Of a stretch of DNA of 11,082 nt, positions 6,441 to 11,082 are shown piece by piece. Both the position numbers and the translations under genes were made by a program. This DNA comes from Myxococcales bacterium (GTDB taxonomy: Bacteria > Myxococcota_A > UBA9042 > PHBI01 > JAAZYN01), in assembly GCA_014239625.1 (NCBI GenBank), contig JAAZYN010000064.1, positions 1-11,082 on the forward strand, read 5' to 3'. Below the pieces are notes generated by a model that worked only from the letters and a program-made list of their open reading frames with translations, ran no database searches and had not been told where the DNA came from. Each line of letters begins with the position of its first letter. Within the stretch, counting starts at the first letter, position 1.

Positions 6441-6881
6441 TCATGGGTAACGCAGGTCGATCACCCAGCCCTGCTTGAAGTAGATGTGTTGCGCGGCATG
6501 CAGCTCCGCGCCGGTGCTGAGCTGGAGGTCGAGACACCCGGCGTCCAGGGCCCGCGACGTCGCCTCGGCGCAGACGGCCTGAGCCAAGCCCTGACCGCCG
6601 TGGGCAGGGACCGTGGCGACCCAGCTGAGCTCCGCGTGGCCCCCCCTCTCCCGGTCACGGACCAAGGCCACGGCGACGGGCTCGTCGTCCGGGGCAAAAG
6701 CGAACACCATCGCGCCGGGCACCAGGTCGCGCGAGAGCTCCTCCCACTCTCCGGAACGCAAGGTGACGCCGTGAGACGCCTGAATCGCCGCAAACGCCGC
6801 CCGATCGACCCACGACCGAATGGTGTAACCCTCCGGTAGAGCAACACTTACGGGACGACGACGCCGGTCTGGCCAGTGCAT
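6441..6881 (-). CDS. GNAT-family N-acetyltransferase
   Basis: Seen: 146 aa from the ATG at 6879-6881. The centre has the GNAT core: strand AELSWVATV (83-91), then the acetyl-CoA pyrophosphate loop PAHGGQGLAQAV (92-103), helix AEATSRALDAG and strand LDLQLST. The closing HIYFKQGWV (132-140) corresponds to the common 'Y-x-x-x-G-F/W' end. In the loop, the usual first Arg/Gln of R/Q-x-x-G-x-G/A is Gly95, while G98 and A100 are kept. Known: transfers an acetyl group from acetyl-CoA to an amine. The substrate cannot be told from sequence. The start is uncertain: no clear ribosome binding site precedes 6881, and the frame is open to 6983, but that extension is not protein-like and carries a GTG option just upstream. 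Likely first gene of the minus-strand group. Confidence 0.85.
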   Translation of the reverse strand: MHWPDRRRRPVSVALPEGYTIRSWVDRAAFAAIQASHGVTLRSGEWEELSRDLVPGAMVFAFAPDDEPVAVALVRDRERGGHAELSWVATVPAHGGQGLAQAVCAEATSRALDAGCLDLQLSTGAELHAAQHIYFKQGWVIDLRYP

Positions 6882-7028
6882 GTTGATGGTGACCACGATG
6901 CAGCATACGCCATCGCGCGCGCGAATTATGACACTTCGAGGACGGAGGCCGGTGACGTCCTCTCCGAGCGCCGGCGAGCCCACGGTGGGGGCGCCCCTGT
7001 CAGCGGCGCGGATCCGTCAGCCGGAGGA

Positions 7029-7043
7029 GGCGTGAGTCACGCC
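7029..7043. promoter_or_regulatory. Perfect 15-bp palindrome, possible operator
   Basis: GGCGTGA-G-TCACGCC: seven-base arms fully complementary around one central G. It lies in the divergent region 148 bp from the GNAT start and about 220 bp from the next plus-strand start, a typical place for a dimeric repressor site. The regulator is unknown. Confidence 0.4.
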
Positions 7044-7250
7044 CCACGAGCATCACGGATGGACCGGAACCCACCGACACCTCCACCGATAGGCCGTGCA
7101 CAGCTCCGCCAGAGGCTGGCGAGAGCACCGGAGGTCACAGGCTGGCTCGACACAACAATCCCTTGCCGTCGTCCAGCATGTTGACGCACAGTCGCCGCGC
7201 ACCAACGACGAGGCGGTCTCGCGGTGCGGGGTTCCGTGTCGACTCACAGC

Positions 7251-7256
7251 AAGGAG
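7251..7256 (+). promoter_or_regulatory. Ribosome binding site deciding the GTG start at 7264
   Basis: AAGGAG with a 7-base spacer before GTG (7264-7266). It sets the start of the 93-aa membrane protein against the longer open frame from 7096 and the in-frame ATG at 7276. Confidence 0.7.
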
Positions 7257-7263
7257 CGCAGCG

Positions 7264-7545
7264 GTGCTCACATGGATGTTTCTGGCTGTGGCCGCAGCGA
7301 GCGGGGTCGGCTGCTATCGGATGACGGAGGGGCAGCGACGGGTCCTCGCGGTGACGCCGACGCTCGTCTGGCTGCTGGGGTTCCTCTCCCCGCTGTTGTC
7401 GGACGTGGCCGGACGCGGGAGCGTGTTGATCGCCGCGCTGATCCTCCAGGGGGCTGGCGCAGCCCTGGGTCTGTGGGCGTTGCGGACGGTTCGCGCCGCT
7501 GTCAAGGCGACACCAGCGGCGGCTGACCAGACAGGGCCAGCGTGA
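7264..7545 (+). CDS. Small membrane protein coupled to Lnt
   Basis: 93 aa from the GTG at 7264. Family not recognised. Three hydrophobic segments are visible: 2-18 (TWMFLAVAAASGVGCY), 27-45 (VLAVTPTLVWLLGFLSPLL) and 54-77 (VLIAALILQGAGAALGLWAL), with a polar Ala/Thr-rich C-terminal tail. The first segment may be a signal anchor; it ends in Gly-Val-Gly-Cys, which is a poor lipobox. The stop TGA (7543-7545) overlaps the GTG start of the lnt gene (7542-7544) as GTGA, so the two are probably translated in a coupled way and made in fixed ratio. Inference: a membrane partner of the Lnt, or just an operon neighbour. Confidence 0.75.
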   Translation: MLTWMFLAVAAASGVGCYRMTEGQRRVLAVTPTLVWLLGFLSPLLSDVAGRGSVLIAALILQGAGAALGLWALRTVRAAVKATPAAADQTGPA

Positions 7546-10100
7546 CGGAGCGAACCCAACGCGTCGCGCTGTCGACCCTGTCGGGGCTGCTCATCGCCTC
7601 GAGCCTTCCGCTCACCGCCGGGCCAGCGAGCCTGTGGCCGCTGGCGTGGCTGGCCTTGACGCCGTTGCTGTGGGCGCTCCGCGATCTGGAGCCACGAGCC
7701 GCTTTTGGCTACGGGCTAGTGGCGGGCTGGGTAAGCAGCGTCGGGATTTTGTGGTGGCTCGCAGACACCCTGGTGAGCTTCACCCAGGTGTGGCTCCCAC
7801 TGGCCTGGCTGATCCTCGCTGTTTATGCCCTGTTTCGAGGGCTTCAGCTGGCCCTCTTCAGCTGGCTGTATGTGCGCCTGGGTCGCCGTCGAGCGCTGAG
7901 CGTCTTCGCGGTCGCGGCGCTCTTCGTGGTGACCGAGCACTTCTTCCCGGCGATCCTGCCCACCCCCCTGGGCGCCAGCCAGCACAACGCCCTGACAGCG
8001 CTCCAGGTGGTCGAGTTGGCAGGGATCTCCGCGGTGTCCTTCGTACTCGTCGCGGTCAGCGCCACGGCCTACCGGCTCATCGCCGCTTGGCGAGACAAGA
8101 CCAAGGTGGACTGGCGACAGATCGCTGGCGCTGGCCTCCTGGTCGCCGCGACGTTGACCTTCGGGGCCGTGAGGCTGTCGAGCGTGGAGTCCGACATCTC
8201 CGAGGCCCGCACCGTGCGCGTGGGGATCGTGCAGCCGAACATCGGCGTGTTCAGTAAGGAGGCCAAACATCTCTCCGGCATGGAGCAGGTGCGGCTGCTT
8301 CAATCCAACATCCTGAAGCTACAGGCTTCGAGCGCCGAGCTGGAAGCCGACGGTGCCGAGCTCATCGTCTGGTCGGAGACGGCGTTCATCGCGTTCGGCA
8401 ACAAATACGGCAAGACAAACGAGCACTTCGCGGCGGCGATCACCACCAAGGGGCGCCTGGCGCTGTGGTCGGATACAGGCGAGCGGTTCTCCTGGCGCCT
8501 GTGGGAGGGCGACGCGCCGCAGCCCTTCAAGGCCGTGAGCGCCGCTCGCGAGGACGCCGCCTGCGCGGTCGGCGCGGATGGGGCCGCCGCCTGCTGGGAC
8601 GGTCGCGGGTTGGCCGAGGTGGAGGTCGACGGGACGCCGGACCTGAACGCGGTGGCGGTGGTGCGCACCAGCGGCGAGCGAGCTCGTCGACCTGGCGTCC
8701 CACTGACGCTGTGGGCTGTGGGGGATGAGGGCGCCCTGCTCAGGGGAGACCTCACCAGGCTGGAGCCGATGCCTTCAGGCACCACGCAGCACCTGCGTGG
8801 CATCGTCATGGCAAAACCCGGCCAGGGCCTCGTCGTGGGAGACGGGGGGACCCTCATCACGCTCTACGAGGACCGGGTCCTGGCTACCACCAGCCTGGGC
8901 CCCGAGGACCTTCACGCCGTGTTCGTCGCCCCCGACGCCGGCGGGGCCTGGCTGGGCGGTCAAGGGGGGGCGGCGTTCCAGATCACCGATGAGGGGTGGG
9001 CCCGCGCCGCTACGGACACCCAGGCAACACTGCGCGGGTTCGCCGGCATGTCGAGCCTCCAGGTCTGGGCCGTGGGCGACTCCGGCACCGTGCTGCGGCA
9101 GACGTCCCCCAGCCGCACGTGGGAACGCGTCGACGGACCCGATGCGACGGCGGATTTCGTGGCCGCCAGCGTCGACGCCCGGGGCGCCCTCATGGTGGCG
9201 GCGCGGGACGGCCGCGTGTGGATCCGTCAGAGCGACCGCTGGTCTGCCGTGCCATTGCCTGCTGGGGCCGAAGGACTGGTCAGCCTCACCTGGCTCCCGT
9301 TCAGCAGCTACGGGTACGTACCGCGAGACGTCCGGTACCTGTCGCAGAGCACCACCCCACTACCAGCGACCCTGGACCCTCGCGACGACACGGGCCTGTT
9401 CGACGCCCAGCGCAACGTCGTACAACGAGGCTTTCGAACTCCGGTCGTCTTCGGCGCGGTGACCCATCCAGGCGCGGTAGATGGATACAACAGCGCCGTA
9501 GGGCTGGACGCTGATGGGCGGCTCGCGGGAGTGAGCGACAAGAGCGTGTTGCTGCCCATCGCCGAGACGCTGCCGACGGGCCTGGTATACGGGCTCGGCA
9601 TGGATGGCATGCATGATCTGTCCGCCGACCTGTACGAATTCATCCCTGAAGCCTCCCACTTTGCGGCCGCCTCAGAGCCCGCCGTCATCGAGCTGGCGGG
9701 GGCTCGCATCGGCGTGATGATCTGCTACGAAGACATCCTCAGCGGACCGAACCTCGCGCTCGCGGACAGCAACCCGAACCTGCTGGTGAACCTGACCAAC
9801 GATGCCTGGTTCGGCCGCACCAGCGAGCCTTGGCAGCATCTGGCGTTGTCGACCATCCGCGCGGTGGAGCTGCGGCGCTCCCTGGTCCGGGCTACGCAGA
9901 CGGGGCTCAGCGCAGTGATCCTCCCGACCGGAGAGATCGCGGCCCAGACCGCGCTGGACGTCGCGGACACCCTGCTCGTCCCGACCCCCCTGATGGAAGG
10001 CGAGACGCTCTACGGGCATATCGGTGATCTGTTCGTGTACCTGTGTCTTCTGGCCTTGCTCATCCTCGGCTGGCGAACGCGGCGGCCACCGCCGGCGTGA
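7542..10100 (+). CDS. lnt: Apolipoprotein N-acyltransferase with an inserted seven-repeat propeller-like domain
   Basis: 852 aa against about 500 usual for Lnt. Residues 1-212 hold the N-terminal membrane helices (about 12-28, 31-48, 57-78, 84-105, 117-137, 155-182, 195-212), and one helix closes the protein (828-845). The periplasmic nitrilase-fold domain has all three catalytic residues: E279 in VWSETAF, K667 in SDKSVLLPIAETLP and C728 in VMICYEDI. It also has NLTNDAWFG (750-758). Known: Lnt moves an acyl chain from a phospholipid to the N-terminal Cys of lipoproteins, the last step of their maturation. Odd: Glu and Lys are 388 residues apart (68 in E. coli). Residues about 282-585 are extra and contain seven repeats of about 40 residues with cores such as LWAVGDEGALLR, GLVVGDGGTLI and VWAVGDSGTVLR. 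The normal domain resumes at about 586 (FSSYGYVPRDV). The frame is unbroken. The GTG start overlaps the previous stop. Confidence 0.93.
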   Translation: MTERTQRVALSTLSGLLIASSLPLTAGPASLWPLAWLALTPLLWALRDLEPRAAFGYGLVAGWVSSVGILWWLADTLVSFTQVWLPLAWLILAVYALFRGLQLALFSWLYVRLGRRRALSVFAVAALFVVTEHFFPAILPTPLGASQHNALTALQVVELAGISAVSFVLVAVSATAYRLIAAWRDKTKVDWRQIAGAGLLVAATLTFGAVRLSSVESDISEARTVRVGIVQPNIGVFSKEAKHLSGMEQVRLLQSNILKLQASSAELEADGAELIVWSETAFIAFGNKYGKTNEHFAAAITTKGRLALWSDTGERFSWRLWEGDAPQPFKAVSAAREDAACAVGADGAAACWDGRGLAEVEVDGTPDLNAVAVVRTSGERARRPGVPLTLWAVGDEGALLRGDLTRLEPMPSGTTQHLRGIVMAKPGQGLVVGDGGTLITLYEDRVLATTSLGPEDLHAVFVAPDAGGAWLGGQGGAAFQITDEGWARAATDTQATLRGFAGMSSLQVWAVGDSGTVLRQTSPSRTWERVDGPDATADFVAASVDARGALMVAARDGRVWIRQSDRWSAVPLPAGAEGLVSLTWLPFSSYGYVPRDVRYLSQSTTPLPATLDPRDDTGLFDAQRNVVQRGFRTPVVFGAVTHPGAVDGYNSAVGLDADGRLAGVSDKSVLLPIAETLPTGLVYGLGMDGMHDLSADLYEFIPEASHFAAASEPAVIELAGARIGVMICYEDILSGPNLALADSNPNLLVNLTNDAWFGRTSEPWQHLALSTIRAVELRRSLVRATQTGLSAVILPTGEIAAQTALDVADTLLVPTPLMEGETLYGHIGDLFVYLCLLALLILGWRTRRPPPA
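8385..9296 (+). other. Propeller-like insertion inside Lnt (protein domain)
   Basis: Codes for residues of about 282-585. Blade-like repeats lie near residues 284-318, 331-362, 367-410, 417-451, 456-492, 496-533 and 538-573. Most share a pattern: small hydrophobic strand, a turn with D/E-G or G-G, then a second strand. Seven repeats would suit a closed seven-bladed propeller of the WD40/YCF48/RCC1 kind; the second (CAVGADGAAACWD) is most RCC1-like. Boundaries are estimated by where the text stops resembling normal Lnt (after WSETAF, resuming at FSSYGY). Confidence 0.7.
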
Positions 10101-10406
10101 GCCGCGCCAGGGCCGATTCGCGAGCGGCGGCGGCCCGGGCTCAGGGCGCGGGCGTAAGGGCTTGGGGCCGCCGCGTCGTTGGGCGACCCAGGCCGCGCGT
10201 TGATCCGCAGTCCGACCCCTCGTTCACGCGGAAACGACCGTCGCGTCATCGGGTGAACCAGGCCGCGCGTTCGGACGGGGGCTGGGGGCTGGGGCGCGGC
10301 GGTGAGGCCAGGGCGCGACACCGCGCTCGGGGAGTTGGGCTCCCCTCCTGCTCCAAACGGCGTCAGCGGCACCTGGAGGCAACCCTGGCATCAGAGACCG
10401 TTGGCG
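10101..10406. other. Intergenic region between convergent genes
   Basis: No supported gene. It sits between the 3' ends of lnt (+) and the P5C dehydrogenase gene (-). GGGCCG (10110-10115) and CGGCCC (10131-10136) could pair as a hairpin just after the lnt stop, without a T-run. It contains the 30-bp direct repeat listed separately. Confidence 0.4.
10172..10271. repeat. Two 30-bp direct repeats, 70 bp apart
   Basis: Copies at 10172-10201 and 10242-10271 match at 26 of 30 positions, both ending in CCAGGCCGCGCGTT. The 40 bases between them are not repeated. Possibly part of a dispersed intergenic repeat family; function unknown. Confidence 0.6.
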
Positions 10407-11082
10407 TCAGCGGACCAGGTTCCCGAAGCGGTGTAACGTGCGGGAGATGGCCTGCTCGCGCAGATAATGCAGCAACTCGAGGCGGCCCGAGGCCGTCACC
10501 GGATCATCGGCGACATGCAACCCGAGGGCGTTGGCTGCGGCGCGCACTTCCGGCTCGGCGGTCCCGACGACCCGAATCCGCACGAGCCCGGCGCCAACGA
10601 GCCGCTCGGCAACCTGCGACGCGGATTGGCTCGCAGCACGCGAGACGATCACGTCACTGCCCACCCTTCGGGCTGCGCGCCGAGCCAGCTCCAGCTCCCC
10701 CTCGGTGCCGTCTGGCGCCAACCGAAGCAGGACCCGAGGGAGCGGGCGATACCGCAGTATGTTCGCCTCGCAAAACAACCCCGTCGGGTCGTGCTCCTTG
10801 GAGTAGACGTTCTCCCACCACCACAGATCGTCAGGCTCGGCGCCGTCAACCGGCCACCAGATGCCCAGCTGAGCCACGTAGTTTGGCCCGCCGGCCTTCG
10901 CGCCAGGGCCAATGCTCGAACGCTTCCAGCCACCAAAGGGCTGCCGCTGGACAATCGCCCCGGTGATCCTGCGGTTGACGTACGCATTTCCCACCTCGAC
11001 GCGCTCGAGCCAATGATCGACCTCAGTCGGGCCGAGCGTGTGAATGCCCCCCGTCAGCCCATATTCGACGCCGTTCTGGAGG
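10407..11082 (-). CDS. L-glutamate gamma-semialdehyde (P5C) dehydrogenase, C-terminal part
   Basis: Seen: the frame enters from the right edge and ends at TGA (10407-10409), giving 224 residues. It starts LQNGVEYGLTGGIHT, then VEVGNAYVNRRITGAIV, QRQPFGGWKRSSIGPGAK and GGPNYVAQLG: the C-terminal catalytic-domain signature of P5C dehydrogenases. The catalytic Cys and Glu lie beyond the window. About 150 residues follow (from DDLWWWENVYSKEHDP through EANILRYRPLP to the end), an extension typical of the large proline-catabolic enzymes that fuse proline dehydrogenase and P5C dehydrogenase (PutA- or actinobacterial-type). Known: oxidises glutamate semialdehyde to glutamate with NAD+. Inference: probably the bifunctional form, but the proline dehydrogenase half is out of view, so I give no symbol. 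Confidence 0.9.
   Translation of the reverse strand, partial: LQNGVEYGLTGGIHTLGPTEVDHWLERVEVGNAYVNRRITGAIVQRQPFGGWKRSSIGPGAKAGGPNYVAQLGIWWPVDGAEPDDLWWWENVYSKEHDPTGLFCEANILRYRPLPRVLLRLAPDGTEGELELARRAARRVGSDVIVSRAASQSASQVAERLVGAGLVRIRVVGTAEPEVRAAANALGLHVADDPVTASGRLELLHYLREQAISRTLHRFGNLVR

Larger units (their letters stand above)
6882..7263. other. Divergent intergenic region
   Basis: Separates the minus-strand GNAT gene from the plus-strand Lnt operon and should hold both promoters. No convincing gene. It contains a perfect 15-bp palindrome (listed separately) and a hairpin CGCCAG-AGG-CTGGCG at 7107-7121. A TTGACG at 7181-7186 could be a plus-strand -35 box, but nothing like a -10 box lies at the right distance. 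Confidence 0.45.

Noticed and set aside
8385..9296. Lnt insertion as an intein or a mobile-element insertion
   Set aside because: No intein splice motifs (no Cys/Ser at the left edge with His-Asn at the right edge), no terminal repeats, and the segment consists of blade-like repeats in frame.
8725..9462. 245-aa plus-strand frame inside lnt
   Set aside because: Another frame of the propeller insertion; composition rich in Ser, Arg, Pro and Cys and no ribosome binding site. The lnt frame is continuous and keeps its motifs on both sides.
10043..10966. 307-aa plus-strand frame overlapping the lnt end and the dehydrogenase
   Set aside because: Arg/Ala-rich shadow, antisense to the well-matched P5C dehydrogenase.
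1..11082. CRISPR arrays, tRNA or rRNA genes
   Set aside because: I saw no regularly spaced repeats of CRISPR type and no tRNA- or rRNA-like conserved sequences by eye; the only spaced repeat has two copies.

Overview
The window is high-GC chromosomal DNA with dense coding on both strands. A transmembrane Ser/Thr protein kinase with a DWG motif and a propeller-like tail, proteins built from repeated 'WAVGD'-type blades, and a PutA/PruA-type P5C dehydrogenase with a long C-terminal extension together suggest a Myxococcota-like (deltaproteobacterial) genome. This taxonomic call is an inference from gene style, not from a marker gene. Several genes look short or lack a strong ribosome binding site, so I chose starts by Shine-Dalgarno position and protein plausibility.

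Left third (1-4230). A minus-strand membrane-anchored protein kinase runs off the left edge. Its start lies near 2048, preceded by about 570 bp without a convincing gene. Next come two head-to-head genes: a minus-strand cytochrome P460-family lipoprotein (2617-3060) and a plus-strand secreted or outer-membrane-like protein (3050-3562). Their best start codons overlap inside one imperfect palindrome. A sigma-class-like glutathione S-transferase (3592-4230) follows 29 bp after the latter, probably in one operon.

Middle (4231-6881). This stretch holds a minus-strand cluster. It contains a pesticin/T4-lysozyme-like muramidase without a signal peptide (4552-5316), a small acidic protein of unknown function (5889-6317) and a GNAT acetyltransferase (6441-6881). 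Between the first two sits a 177-bp element with perfect 18-bp terminal inverted repeats and a 4-bp CTAA duplication, which looks like a MITE (non-autonomous transposon).

Right (6882-11082). A divergent intergenic region with a perfect 15-bp palindrome leads into a two-gene operon on the plus strand: a 93-aa membrane protein and an 852-aa apolipoprotein N-acyltransferase (Lnt), overlapping by GTGA. The Lnt is the most unusual gene here. All three catalytic residues of the nitrilase domain are kept, but about 300 residues forming seven blade-like repeats are inserted between the catalytic Glu and Lys, so a beta-propeller appears to be embedded in a lipoprotein-maturation enzyme. A short intergenic region with a 30-bp direct repeat follows. 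The window ends in the C-terminal part of a minus-strand L-glutamate gamma-semialdehyde (P5C) dehydrogenase, probably of the bifunctional proline-catabolic type.
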